From: Enterobacter chuandaensis
GTDB taxonomy: Bacteria > Pseudomonadota > Gammaproteobacteria > Enterobacterales > Enterobacteriaceae
Reading direction: 5' to 3'
Assembly (NCBI RefSeq): GCF_003594915.1
Contig: NZ_QZCS01000004.1
Coordinates: 186,001-250,000, forward strand
DNA length: 64,000 nt
Shown here: one piece after another, positions 54,918 through 64,000 of the stretch
Layout of the letters: every line of letters starts with the position of its first letter
Position numbering within the stretch: position 1 is the stretch's first letter
Notes under the pieces: model-generated
Told to the model about the DNA's origin: nothing
Seen by the model: the letters and a program-made list of their open reading frames with translations, nothing else
Database searches by the model: none
Program-made: the position numbers and the translations under genes

Positions 54918-57900
54918 TTACGCTTTCTCGATGTTGACCAGAAACGCCTTGTACTCCGGCGTTTGCGAGTTCGAATCGCCGACGTTTGGCGTCAGGGTGT
55001 TGGCGATGTAACCTTTCTGCGCCACCCCCTCAAAGCCCCAGTGCAGCGGGATGCCGACGGTTTCAACCTGCTGGCCGTGCACGTTCAGACTTTGCAAACG
55101 ACGGGTCACCACCGCCACCGCGCGAATAAAGCCGCGCTTGCTGCTCACCTTAACGCGGTCGCCGTTGGTAATGCCTTTCGCCTTCGCCAGCGTTTCGCTT
55201 ATCTCCACAAACTGTTCCGGCTGCGCGATGGCGTTAAGCCGCGCGTGCTTGGTCCAGGTATGGAAATGCTCGGTCAGGCGGTAGGTCGTCCCCACGTACG
55301 GGAATTTGTCCTTTTTGCCCAGACGCAGCACGTCCTCTTCGTAGATGCGCACCACCGGGCTGGAGACCACGTTCGGGTGCAGCGGGTTAGTGCCGAGCGG
55401 CGTTTCCATCGGCTCGTAGTGTTCCGGGAACGGCCCTTCCGCCAGCTTGTTGAGGGCAAACAGGCGCCCCAGCCCTTCCGGCTGCATGATGAACGGCCCG
55501 GTGTTGCTGCCCGGTGCGGCGGTGTTATAGTCCGGGATGTCGTTCCCCGTCCACTTCGCCCCGTTCCACTGGATCAGCATGCGCTTCGGATCCCACGGCT
55601 TGCCGTTGATATCCGCCGAGGCGCGGTTGTACAGCACGCGACGGTTAAGCGGCCACGCCCAGGCCCAGCCCAGCGTGTTGCCCAGACCTGACGGGTCAGC
55701 GTTATCGCGGTTCGCCATCTGGTTACCCTGCTCCGTCCAACTGCCGGTGTAGATCCAGCAGGATGATGCCGTGGTACCGTCGTCACGCAGCAGCGCAAAG
55801 CTGTTCAGCAGCTGGCCTTTCTTCGCCACCAGGTTGCCGCTGGCGTCATAGAGATCCGCCAGCGCCACGCCGTTGTTCTCTTTGGCGACTTCCTCAGACT
55901 CCGGACGATCCGGCTGCTTGTAGTGCCAGCTCATCTTCAGCAGCGGTTCAGCGCCTTTGCCGCCTTCGGTGCGGTACATTTCGCGCAGGCGATGGTAAAT
56001 CCCGGCCAGGATCTCACCGTCGTTACGCGCTTCGCCCGGTGCGTCCTGCCCTTTCCAGTGCCACTGCAGCCAGCGGCCGGAGTTGGCAATAGAGCCGTCC
56101 TCTTCCGCAAAGCAGGTGGACGGCAGGCGGAACACTTCGGTCTGAATCGACGCCGGATCGACATCGTTTGATTCACCGTGGTTCTGCCAGAAGGTGGAGG
56201 TCTCGGTCACCAACGGATCGATAACGACCATGTACTTCAGCTTGCTCAGGCTACGAACGACTATGTTTTTGTCAGGGAAGGAGGCCACCGGGTTAAAGCC
56301 CTGGCAGATATACCCCGTGACGTTACCCTTATCCATCATATTGAAATACTTGATGACGTCGTAAGCCTGGTCCCATTTCGGCAGCCACTCAAAGCCCCAG
56401 TCGTTCTCTTTCTGCGCCGCGTCGCCGTAGAAGGATTTCATCAGGCTGACGTAGAACTTCGGATAGTTGCTCCAGTAGTTCACCTGGTCCGGCAGCGTTG
56501 CTTTTGGCGTATTGGCCTCAAGATACGTTTGCAGATCGGCCTGCTTTTCCGACGGCAGCGTCAGGTAGCCCGGCAGGCTGGTGGAGAGCAGACCGAGATC
56601 GGTGAGCCCCTGAATATTGGAGTGACCGCGCAGCGCGTTCACGCCGCCACCCGCCATCCCCATGTTACCGAGCAGCAGCTGGATCATCGCCATGGTGCGG
56701 ATGTTCTGCGCCCCAACGGTGTGCTGCGTCCAGCCCAGTGCATACAGGAATGTGGTGGTTCTGTCTGCGGCGCTGGTGGAGGCCAGCACCTCGCACACTT
56801 TCAGGAAGTCCGCCTTCGGCGTGCCGCAGATGTTCTCCACCACGTCCGGCGTATAGCGGGAAACGTGCTGCTTCAGCAGGTTCCACACGCAGCGCGGGTG
56901 CGTCAGCGTTTCATCCCGCATCGCATAGCCGTTTTCATCGAACTGATAGTTCCAGGACGTTTTGTCGTACTGGCGTTTTTCGGCGTCATAGCCGCTGAAC
57001 AGCCCGTCATCGAAGGCAAAATCATCCCGCACCAGCAGGTTCGCGTTGGTGTAATGCTTAACGTATTCCGCGTTAATTTTGTTGTTTTCGATCAGGTACA
57101 GCAGAACGCCGGACAGGAACGTAATGTCCGTACCGGAGCGGATTGGCGCATAGATATCGGCCACCGATGCCGTACGCGTAAAGCGCGGATCGACGACGAT
57201 AAGCGTCGCATCGTTGTTGTTTTTCGCTTCCATCGCCCAGCGGAATCCCACCGGATGGGCTTCTGCAGCATTACCGCCCATTACCACCACGACGTTAGCG
57301 TTTTTGATATCAACCCAGTGGTTGGTCATCGCACCGCGACCAAATGTTGGAGCAAGACTTGCTACCGTTGGTCCGTGTCAGACGCGCGCCTGGTTGTCTA
57401 CCGCCAGCATGCCGAGAGAGCGCACAAATTTTTGCGTCAGCATGCCGGTTTCATTGCTTGCCGCAGAGGCGCATAACATGCCGGTGGATAACCAGCGGTT
57501 AACCGTTACGCCCTGCGCGTTCTTTTCAATAAAGTTGGCGTCGCGGTCGGCTTTCATTAATTTGGCAATGCGGGAGAAGGCCTCATCCCAGGAGATGCGC
57601 TGCCATTTATCCGAACCCGGCGCGCGGTATTCCGGGTAGCGGAGGCGGTTTTCACTGTGGACATAATCCAGCAGGCCCGCCCCTTTCGGGCATAATGCCC
57701 CGCGACTCACCGGATGATCCGGATCCCCTTCAATATGGTAAATCGCTTCTCTGGCGTTCTTCGCGCCATCGCCCAGGCTATACATCAAAAGCCCACAACC
57801 TACGGAACAGTATGTGCAGGTGTTACGGATCTCTTTCGCGCGCAGCAGCTTATAGTTGCGTGCCTGAGCCAGCGCCATTTTGGGAGCAAATCCCAGCATT

Positions 57901-57965
57901 GCGGCTGTTGTTCCGGCCATACCGCCCGCGCAGATTTTGAAAAATTGTCTGCGGCTGACGTCCAT
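54918..57965 (-). CDS. fdnG: Formate dehydrogenase-N catalytic subunit FdnG (selenoprotein)
   Basis: 1015 residues if the in-frame TGA at 57380-57378 is read as selenocysteine, exactly at position 196 as in E. coli FdnG. It carries a Tat signal (MDVSRRQFFKICAGG), an N-terminal [4Fe-4S] site (CTYCSVGCGLL...CPKG) and the bis-MGD molybdopterin domains. The sequence after the TGA (HGPTVASLAPTFGRG) is conserved, and a SECIS hairpin follows the codon. It oxidises formate in the periplasm and feeds electrons via FdnHI to the menaquinone pool for nitrate reductase. It must not be annotated as a pseudogene or as two genes. Confidence 0.97.
57340..57380 (-). promoter_or_regulatory. SECIS element and UGA selenocysteine codon in fdnG
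   Basis: Immediately after the TGA the coding strand reads CACGGACCAACGG then TAGCAAGTCTTGCTCC. This folds as GG, bulged U, AGCAA - GUC - UUGCU, CC, which keeps the bulged U and the GU in the apical loop that SelB recognises in E. coli fdhF/fdnG. Confidence 0.85.
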
Positions 57966-58186
57966 TGTTGTCCTCGTTATCTGATAAGACTTCGCGCCGC
58001 AAACTAACAGCAAAGCCCCTGTTTTTTTTGCGTCAAATCAAGGTCTCCCGACTTCGCCCCCTTAATAGTCAGCGCTACCGTGTTTGAATAATCCTTTAGG
58101 GTTAAACCCTTGAGAGAATTATTCGCGACAGGGTCTGGATTAATGCTATACATTTTTCCTTTGAATTTATTAGCGATGAAGACGAA

Positions 58187-59065
58187 ATGGACAGAAAGAG
58201 AGCAACGCTAACGGGACTGGCGGCGATACTGTTATGGAGCACAATGGTGGGCCTGATTCGTAGCGTAAGCGAAGGGCTGGGGCCCGTCGGCGGCGCGGCG
58301 ATGATATACACCCTCAGCGGATTATTGTGCCTGGTGACGGTAGGATTTCCTGATATTAAACGTTTTTCACCCGGGTATCTTATTGCAGGCAGCGTGCTGT
58401 TTGTCAGTTACGAAATTTGTCTGGCGCTGTCATTGGGCTATGCCACATCAAGGCCGCAGGCTATTGAGGTAGGAATGGTAAATTATCTCTGGCCGAGCCT
58501 GACGATACTCTTTGCCATTTTGTTCAATGGACAAAAATCAACGCTGTGGGTGATTCCTGGTTTAGCGATCTCATTGCTCGGCGTGTGTTGGGTATTAGGG
58601 GGTGAGCAAGGGCTACATATTGATGAAATAACCCGCAATATCGTCTCTAACCCGCTCAGCTATGCGCTTGCCTTTGCGGGAGCATTTATCTGGGCCGCCT
58701 ACTGCACCGTAACCGCCAAATTTGCCAAAGGGCAAAACGGTATTACCCTCTTTGTTTTGCTCACTGCGCTGAGCCTGTGGGTGAAATATGCCGTCAGCGA
58801 TCAGCCTGAAATGGTATTCAGCTTTCCGGTTATCGTGAAACTCATTATGTGCGGCATTGCGCTTGGGTTTGGCTATGCGGCATGGAATATTGGCATTCTG
58901 CACGGTAACGTCACCGTACTGGCTGCCGTATCCTATTTTACTCCCGTGCTCTCTGCTGCGCTTGCTGCCTCGCTGCTGAGCGCCCCCCTCTCTTTTTCGT
59001 TCTGGCAAGGCGCAGTGATGGTCTGCGCAGGCTCGTTGCTCTGCTGGTACGCCACGCGAAAATAA
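58187..59065 (+). CDS. yddG: Aromatic amino acid exporter YddG
   Basis: 292 aa DMT-superfamily (EamA) protein with ten predicted helices, closely following E. coli YddG (GLGPVGGAA, EVGMVNYLWPSLTILFAI, LSFSFWQGA landmarks). It exports phenylalanine, tyrosine and tryptophan, and in Salmonella is linked to paraquat efflux. It is divergent from fdnG and upstream of a porin gene, the same neighbourhood as in Salmonella. The terminator at 59079 ends its transcript. Confidence 0.94.
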   Translation: MDRKRATLTGLAAILLWSTMVGLIRSVSEGLGPVGGAAMIYTLSGLLCLVTVGFPDIKRFSPGYLIAGSVLFVSYEICLALSLGYATSRPQAIEVGMVNYLWPSLTILFAILFNGQKSTLWVIPGLAISLLGVCWVLGGEQGLHIDEITRNIVSNPLSYALAFAGAFIWAAYCTVTAKFAKGQNGITLFVLLTALSLWVKYAVSDQPEMVFSFPVIVKLIMCGIALGFGYAAWNIGILHGNVTVLAAVSYFTPVLSAALAASLLSAPLSFSFWQGAVMVCAGSLLCWYATRK

Positions 59066-59078
59066 GATTCAGAAGCTT

Positions 59079-59106
59079 GCCGGGTTCGATTAAACCCGGC
59101 AGAAAA
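59079..59106 (+). terminator. Rho-independent terminator after yddG
   Basis: GCCGGGTT / AACCCGGC stem (59079-59086 and 59093-59100), followed by an A-rich stretch, 14 bases after the yddG stop. The lack of a T run on this strand makes it imperfect. Confidence 0.6.
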
Positions 59107-59540
59107 ATTAACATAAATTTAATATGTGATCACATCGTAATATATTTATCAGAACATTAGTGCGTTTGTTGATGTTCTGTTTATATTACTTCCCTTCGTC
59201 AGTTTCCAGACATTAAATTGACATAACCTGACACCGCTGCGTAACTACTTCCCTGCGAATATTACCGCCGTCAATAACACGAAACGCAATAATACCCACC
59301 ATAGTAGCCGCCAGAAAAATAATCTTTTTTTGATTAAATAATCATCACATCATTTTATTCAGCCGCCATTAATCCGATCTCGATCACACTAAATGAAATT
59401 ATTACTCATATTTTGAAACTTATTATTGAAAGACAACTACAAGATTTTTAAAAATAGCGTGCCATTGACGAGCAGCCTCGTTTAGAAATCGTTCAAAATG
59501 GTTCAGGAAATACTGAAAAAAATTATAAGGAATATTTAAG
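59107..59540. other. Long AT-rich upstream region of the porin gene
   Basis: About 430 bases between the yddG hairpin and the porin start. The AT-rich tracts and long leader are typical of OmpC/OmpF-type genes, where OmpR and sRNAs act, but I cannot define sites. It also holds a possible 29-codon minus-strand frame (59302 to 59213, MVGIIAFRVIDGG...), preceded by a GGCGG sequence and not recognised. The porin Shine-Dalgarno is AAGGAA at 59528. Confidence 0.45.
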
Positions 59541-60650
59541 ATGAAACTTAAATTAGTTGCAGTGGCAGTCACTTCCATGTTGGCAGCGGGCGTTGTAAAC
59601 GCCGCTGAAATTTATAACAAAGACGGTAACAAGCTGGATCTGTACGGTAAAGTGACAGGTCTGCACTATTTCTCTGATGACGCTGGCGCAGACGGTGATA
59701 AAACCTACATGCGTATCGGCTTCAAGGGTGAAACTCAGGTTAACGATCAGCTCTCCGGTTACGGCCAGTGGGAATACCAGATTCAGGGTAACAAAGACGA
59801 AGGCGACAACCAGTCCTGGACGCGTGTGGCCTTCGCAGGTCTGAAGTTCGCTGAAGCCGGTTCATTCGATTACGGTCGTAACTACGGCGTGATTTACGAC
59901 GTGACTTCCTGGACCGACGTTCTGCCAGAATTCGGCGGTGACACCTACGGTGCCGACAACTTCCTGCAGTCTCGTGCAAACGGCGTGGCAACTTACCGTA
60001 ACCAGGACTTCTTCGGTCTGGTTGACGGCCTGAACTTTGCCCTGCAGTACCAGGGTAAAAACGGCAGCGTCAGCGGTGAAAACACCAACGGCCGCAGCCT
60101 GCTGAACCAGAACGGCGACGGCTACGGCGCGTCCCTGACTTACGATCTGGGTGAAGGCTTCAGCGTCGGGGGTGCAATGTCTTCCTCCAAACGTACCGCT
60201 GACCAGAATGCGGCTGGCGTATACGGTGAAGGCGACCGCGCAGAAGTGTACAGCGGTGGCGTGAAGTACGACGCGAACAATATCTACCTTGCCGCGCAGT
60301 ACTCTCAGACCTACAACGCGACCCGCTTCGGTACCTCTAACGGCAACCGCAGCGACATTTACGGTTTCGCCAACAAGGCGCAAAACTTCGAAGTTGTGGC
60401 TCAGTACCAGTTCGACTTTGGTCTGCGTCCATCCATCGCCTACCTGCAGTCCAAAGGTAAAGACATCGAGAACTTCGGCGACCAGGATCTGGTTAAATAC
60501 ATCGATGTTGGCACCACCTACTATTTTAACAAAAACATGTCCACCTACGTGGATTATAAAATCAACCTGCTGGACGACAACCAGTTCACTCGCCAGGCAG
60601 GTATCGGTACCGACAACATCGTTGCGCTGGGTCTGACCTACCAGTTCTAA
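59541..60650 (+). CDS. OmpC/OmpN-like general porin
   Basis: 369 aa: signal peptide 1-21 (VNA/AE), mature start [16 protein letters not shown], 16-stranded barrel with the loop-3 constriction motif PEFGGDTYG and C-terminal Phe (LTYQF). It is a trimeric non-specific porin of the OmpC/OmpN/NmpC group. It lies between yddG and smvA, where Salmonella has ompD/nmpC and E. coli K-12 has the porin fragment yddL. Which of ompN, ompS or nmpC is the best name cannot be settled without alignment. Strong terminator after the gene. Confidence 0.92.
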   Translation: MKLKLVAVAVTSMLAAGVVNAAEIYNKDGNKLDLYGKVTGLHYFSDDAGADGDKTYMRIGFKGETQVNDQLSGYGQWEYQIQGNKDEGDNQSWTRVAFAGLKFAEAGSFDYGRNYGVIYDVTSWTDVLPEFGGDTYGADNFLQSRANGVATYRNQDFFGLVDGLNFALQYQGKNGSVSGENTNGRSLLNQNGDGYGASLTYDLGEGFSVGGAMSSSKRTADQNAAGVYGEGDRAEVYSGGVKYDANNIYLAAQYSQTYNATRFGTSNGNRSDIYGFANKAQNFEVVAQYQFDFGLRPSIAYLQSKGKDIENFGDQDLVKYIDVGTTYYFNKNMSTYVDYKINLLDDNQFTRQAGIGTDNIVALGLTYQF

Positions 60651-60663
60651 ATTTTGTCTGTGA

Positions 60664-60693
60664 AAAAGCCAGCTGAGTAAGCTGGCTTTTTTT
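60664..60693 (+). terminator. Rho-independent terminator after the porin gene
   Basis: AAAGCCAGC / GCTGGCTTT stem with the loop TGAGTAA, followed by TTTT; 14 bases after the porin stop. The A run on the left lets it also serve the convergent smvA. Confidence 0.9.
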
Positions 60694-60709
60694 GTTTCTG
60701 CAAAATGTA

Positions 60710-62197
60710 TTACTGCGAGTTTACCTTTGCCAGGCTAAACCAAATCCCGACGGCCAGAAGCAGCAGCATTCCTCCTGCGCTCCCCAGCGCCACGCTGTGG
60801 GAGGTGATAAACGCCGCTTTCGCCGCCTCAATCACCGACTCCGCCAGCGCTGGCGTCAGCTCCTGTGCCACCTTCATCGCCTCACCAATGGATGACGACG
60901 CGCTGTCGACGAGCGTTGCGTTCAGCCCCTTCGGCAGTTCAATCGACGCCGAGAAGCTGCGGGTGAGCAGCAGACCAAAAATCGCGATCCCCAGCCCAGC
61001 GCCCAGTTCATAGGACATGGTTTCAATCGCCCCGGCGGCAGCCGCTTTCTCTTTCGGTGCCGCAGCCATAATTGCCGATGTTGAAGCCAGCAGCGCGCTG
61101 GCGGCGCTGAAGCCGAGTAGCACCATCAGGCACCATGCCTGCCACTGTTGCGTACTGAAATCCAGCATTGACAGGCCGATGAAGCTGACCGCACTGAGCC
61201 CCATCCCCCCGGCTGCGACAATGCGCAGCCCCAGGCGGCCCACCAGCACACCGGCAATCGGCCCGCTGAATCCGCTTGCCACCATCACCGGGAGCATAAA
61301 CATTCCCGCCTCGAACGGGGTAAAGCCGTGGACAAACTGCAGCTCCTGCGCCATCAGCAGCTCAAAGCCCACCAGGGCGATCATCGCCGTCATCGCCATC
61401 ACCACGCCGCTTAAAATGATGCGGTGGCAGAACAGGCGCATGTCGATCATCGGCACGCGGGCGCGCAGCTGAATGCGCACGAAAATAAACAGCATCGCGG
61501 CTCCCGTGAGCAAGGTGCATGCCACCAGCCACGGCGACAGCGCGCCCTTCAACGCGGTTTTGGCGCTATAAACCAGCAGCAGAATGGCCACAATCAGCAT
61601 GATCGCGTGGCTGATATTTAACGGCTGCTCAGGACGCCCTTCCTGCTGCGGAACAAAGCGCGCGGCAAGGGTAACGACGATAAGCACAATCGGCACGTTG
61701 ATCAAAAACACCGAGCCCCAGTAGAAGTGCTCCAGCAGCATACCGCCAATCAGCGGGCCAAACGCCGCCCCACCGGAACCGACCGCCGCCCAGACGCCAA
61801 GCGCGATGTTACGATCCCGCGCGTCGAGAAACAGCGTGCGGATCCCTGCCAGGGTGGCGGGAATGATCATCGCGGCACCAATCGCCAGCGAGGCGCGCGC
61901 CGCAATCAGCCATCCTGCAGAAGGTGCAAACGCGGCCGCCAGGGACGACAGGCCAAACAGCGTGCTGCCGATCATCAGCAGCCGTTTAAAACCAATGCGG
62001 TCACCCAGCGCGCCCATCAGCAGCACCATCCCCGCCATCACCAGCGAGTAAATATCGATGATCCACAACAATTCGTTACCGCTGGCGCCCAGCGTCATGC
62101 TCAATGTTGGCGCCGCCACGTGCAGCACCGTCGCGTCAATCGCCACCGGGATGTACACCAGCACGATAATTACTAACGCTAACCACTGACGAAACAT
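60710..62197 (-). CDS. smvA: SmvA, DHA2-family multidrug efflux MFS transporter
   Basis: 495 aa with fourteen predicted helices, starting MFRQWLALV at ATG 62197 (AAGGA, 6 bases upstream). Landmarks PVAIDATVLHVAAPTL, DIYSLVMAG, LGDRIGFKRL and WAAVGSGGAAFGPLIGG match Salmonella/Klebsiella SmvA, which exports methyl viologen, acriflavine and cationic biocides such as chlorhexidine. It is divergent from the TetR gene smvR, its known type of repressor; palindromic sites lie between them. Confidence 0.93.
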   Translation of the reverse strand: MFRQWLALVIIVLVYIPVAIDATVLHVAAPTLSMTLGASGNELLWIIDIYSLVMAGMVLLMGALGDRIGFKRLLMIGSTLFGLSSLAAAFAPSAGWLIAARASLAIGAAMIIPATLAGIRTLFLDARDRNIALGVWAAVGSGGAAFGPLIGGMLLEHFYWGSVFLINVPIVLIVVTLAARFVPQQEGRPEQPLNISHAIMLIVAILLLVYSAKTALKGALSPWLVACTLLTGAAMLFIFVRIQLRARVPMIDMRLFCHRIILSGVVMAMTAMIALVGFELLMAQELQFVHGFTPFEAGMFMLPVMVASGFSGPIAGVLVGRLGLRIVAAGGMGLSAVSFIGLSMLDFSTQQWQAWCLMVLLGFSAASALLASTSAIMAAAPKEKAAAAGAIETMSYELGAGLGIAIFGLLLTRSFSASIELPKGLNATLVDSASSSIGEAMKVAQELTPALAESVIEAAKAAFITSHSVALGSAGGMLLLLAVGIWFSLAKVNSQ

Positions 62198-62221
62198 AAA
62201 TTTCCTTATCATTTTCATTCA

Positions 62222-62235
62222 TGGACACATGTCCA
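62222..62235. promoter_or_regulatory. SmvR operator-like palindrome
   Basis: TGGACACATGTCCA: inverted repeat TGGACA-CA-TGTCCA in the smvA-smvR intergenic region, 24 bases from the smvA start. A second half (CATGTCCAG, 62263-62271) repeats it inside the putative smvR promoter (TTGAAC near 62256). This layout would let one TetR dimer control both genes. Confidence 0.6.
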
Positions 62236-62314
62236 GGATGCGATCCTACGGAATGTTGAACGCATGTCCAGCTTTTTGTTACACTCGTTTCATTCCCATT
62301 GAGAGTAGAAATAA

Positions 62315-62890
62315 ATGCGATATTTGAGCAAGGAAGAGCGGCGGGAAGCGATCCTGCAGGCCGCGATGCGCGTGGCGCTGGCCGAGGGGCTGGCCGCCAT
62401 GACGGTACGGCGCATTGCTGCAGAAGCGGGCGTCGCAACCGGGCAGGTCCACCACCACTTTGCCTCTGGCGGTGAGTTAAAATCACTGGCGTTTGTGCGC
62501 CTGATCCGCGAGTTACTGGATGCCGAGGTGGTGGGTGAAAACGCCAGCTGGCGGGAACGGCTGCACAGCATGCTCGGCAGCGACGACGGTGGGTTTGAAC
62601 CCTACATCCGCCTGTGGCGGGAAGCACAAATCCTCGCCAGCCGGGATCCCGAGATCAAAGCGGCTTATGTCCTGACCATGGAGATGTGGCACCAGGAGAC
62701 CGTGGCGATTATCCGCGCCGGGGCAGATGCCAACGCGTTCACGCTTAACGATCGGGCGGAAAATATTGCCTGGCGTTTGATAGGGCTGGTTTGTGGCCTG
62801 GATGGGATCACCATATTAAATATGCCCGAAATGGACGATGCGGCATTTAATAAGCATCTCGACAAACTTATCACCCTGGAATTGTTTTAA
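62315..62890 (+). CDS. smvR: SmvR, TetR-family repressor
   Basis: 191 aa TetR regulator: HTH at TVRRIAAEAGVATGQVHHHF (about 30-49), then a helical ligand-binding domain. Divergent from smvA. In Klebsiella, loss of SmvR raises smvA expression and biocide tolerance. Here the gene appears intact. A hairpin AATACTCC/GGAGTATT overlaps the end of the gene. Confidence 0.92.
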   Translation: MRYLSKEERREAILQAAMRVALAEGLAAMTVRRIAAEAGVATGQVHHHFASGGELKSLAFVRLIRELLDAEVVGENASWRERLHSMLGSDDGGFEPYIRLWREAQILASRDPEIKAAYVLTMEMWHQETVAIIRAGADANAFTLNDRAENIAWRLIGLVCGLDGITILNMPEMDDAAFNKHLDKLITLELF

Positions 62891-62943
62891 TACTCCTTCC
62901 GGAGTATTAATTTCCGCAGAATGTTACAATTAGTAACACATTA

Positions 62944-62987
62944 AGCGAGCCCTTATTTCCATTCTAATCTCAGGGGTTCGCTTTTTT
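62944..62987 (+). terminator. Rho-independent terminator between smvR and narU
   Basis: GCGAGCCC (62945-62952) pairs with GGGGTTCGC (62973-62981) and is followed by TTTTTT. It insulates narU from the smvR transcript. Confidence 0.75.
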
Positions 62988-63100
62988 ATCTATCCTTTCA
63001 GATGTATCCCAAAGCATCCAAAAAAACCAATAACACACTCCCACTCATCTTTTTGTTTTAACTTCATTTTTCTCTCCATTATGGTAAGCAAGAGGGCGAT

Positions 63101-64000
63101 ATGTCGCAACAAAGTGAAAAGAGTAACCCACATCTGTTGAGTAACTGGAAACCTGAAAATGCGCAATTTTGGGAGAATAAAGGAAAACATATCGCACGAA
63201 GAAACCTATGGATTTCGGTAGCTTGCCTGCTATTAGCGTTTTGCGTCTGGATGTTATTTAGCGCCATCGCGGTCAACCTGAATAAAGTCGGTTTTAATTT
63301 CACCACCGATCAGCTTTTTATGCTAACGGCATTACCTTCTCTCTCCGGCGCGATATTGCGCGTCCCCTACTCGTTTATGGTGCCGATATTTGGCGGGCGT
63401 TACTGGACGGTATTGAGCACCGTCATCCTGATTATTCCCTGCGTCTGGCTGGGGATTGCCATTCAGGACAACGCTACGCCTTACTGGGTCTTTATTGTCA
63501 TTGCCCTGCTCTGCGGTTTCGCTGGGGCTAACTTTGCCTCCAGCATGGGCAACATCAGTTTCTTCTTCCCGAAAGCCAGACAGGGCAGCGCGCTGGGCAT
63601 CAACGGCGGGCTGGGCAACCTGGGCGTCAGCGTCATGCAGCTGGTTGCGCCGCTGGTCATCTTCCTGCCGATGTTTACCTTCCTCGGCGTGCACGGCGTA
63701 CCGCAGGAGGACGGCTCAACGATGTGGCTGGGCAACGCGGCCTGGATCTGGGCGCCACTGCTGCTTCTGGCAACCCTTGCGGCGTTTTTTGGCATGAACG
63801 ATATCGCCAGCTCAAAAGCCTCCATCGCCAGCCAGCTTCCGGTGCTTAAGCGCTTCCATCTCTGGCTGTTGAGCCTGCTTTATCTCGCGACCTTCGGCTC
63901 GTTTATTGGATTCTCGGCGGGCTTTGCCATGCTGTCGAAAACCCAGTTCCCGGACGTGAACATCCTCCACCTCGCCTTCTTTGGCCCCCTGATCGGCGCG
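63101..64000 (+). CDS. narU: Nitrate/nitrite antiporter NarU (3' end outside window)
   Basis: The frame from ATG 63101 is open to the window edge (300 codons of about 462). It starts MSQQSEKSNPHLLSNWKPEN and follows E. coli NarU very closely. It shows the NNP-family nitrate signature region FAGANFASSMGNISFFFPK and ALGINGGLGNLGVSVMQ, and about seven membrane helices are visible. It imports nitrate/exports nitrite at the inner membrane, with NarU favoured in slow growth or stationary phase. NarK is the close alternative, but the smvA/yddG neighbourhood and the sequence favour NarU. Confidence 0.93.
   Translation, partial: MSQQSEKSNPHLLSNWKPENAQFWENKGKHIARRNLWISVACLLLAFCVWMLFSAIAVNLNKVGFNFTTDQLFMLTALPSLSGAILRVPYSFMVPIFGGRYWTVLSTVILIIPCVWLGIAIQDNATPYWVFIVIALLCGFAGANFASSMGNISFFFPKARQGSALGINGGLGNLGVSVMQLVAPLVIFLPMFTFLGVHGVPQEDGSTMWLGNAAWIWAPLLLLATLAAFFGMNDIASSKASIASQLPVLKRFHLWLLSLLYLATFGSFIGFSAGFAMLSKTQFPDVNILHLAFFGPLIGA

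Noticed and set aside
56178-57476. 432-codon plus-strand frame inside fdnG
   Set aside because: It is antisense to a well-conserved fdnG, with no motif and composition typical of a shadow frame.
54918-58013. Reading fdnG as two genes or a pseudogene because of an internal stop
   Set aside because: The TGA is at the known selenocysteine position 196, with a SECIS hairpin, and the two halves give exactly the E. coli length of 1015.

Overview
The window reads as a chromosomal segment of an Enterobacteriaceae species, most likely Enterobacter (E. cloacae complex) or a close relative. Gene order on the right side is the familiar Escherichia/Salmonella/Klebsiella backbone: ddpXABCDF, osmC, bdm, sra, maeA, adhP, fdnGHI, yddG, porin, smvAR and narU. 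The left side carries loci typical of Enterobacter/Klebsiella, such as glgX-treY-treZ and the chromosomal sucrose operon scrKYABR. Most genes are moderately GC-rich. Several short AT-rich stretches (about 9.3-10.8, 17.5-20.3 and 46.1-48.2 kb) break this pattern and look acquired.

Left part (1-17.5 kb): an operon for glycogen/maltodextrin debranching and conversion to trehalose runs on the minus strand; glgX is cut by the window edge. Then come a GNAT acetyltransferase, a periplasmic HAD phosphatase, a secreted metallo-beta-lactamase-fold hydrolase with a LysR regulator, a PD-(D/E)xK-like gene broken at a run of nine T, a VF530-type small protein, and the lipoprotein yddW. A minus-strand block follows: a His-rich membrane protein, an ECF-type sigma factor, an ScsA-like protein, ScsB, ScsC and DsbG. 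It forms a periplasmic thiol-redox/copper-tolerance cluster.

Middle part (17.5-43.5 kb): a small two-TM protein and a DUF262/DUF1524-type gene (candidate defence) sit in AT-rich DNA. Then come a chemoreceptor, the sucrose operon with visible ScrR operators, a BLUF-EAL photoreceptor with all EAL catalytic positions present, and a membrane-anchored alpha/beta hydrolase. The RpiR-type regulator plus ddpXABCDF (D-Ala-D-Ala hydrolysis and uptake) is preceded by a clear sigma-54 promoter match. An SDR/LysR pair, osmC, a secreted TIM-barrel-like protein and a LysR/degenerate-MBL pair complete this stretch.

Right part (43.5-64 kb): bdm, sra and maeA are followed by a compact type VI secretion cargo island. 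It holds a truncated hcp start, a membrane-active effector candidate, a translationally coupled small membrane protein (candidate immunity) and a full Hcp. Next is a 27-codon leader peptide with two mutually exclusive hairpins ahead of an ABC-F ATPase gene. The window ends with adhP, araJ, PPK2, the selenocysteine-containing formate dehydrogenase-N operon, yddG, an OmpC/OmpN-like porin, smvA/smvR and the 5' part of narU.

The observations I rate highest are the Hcp-effector-immunity island, its orphan immunity-like relative about 29 kb away, the putative attenuator in front of the ABC-F gene, and the poly-T frameshift in the nuclease-like gene.
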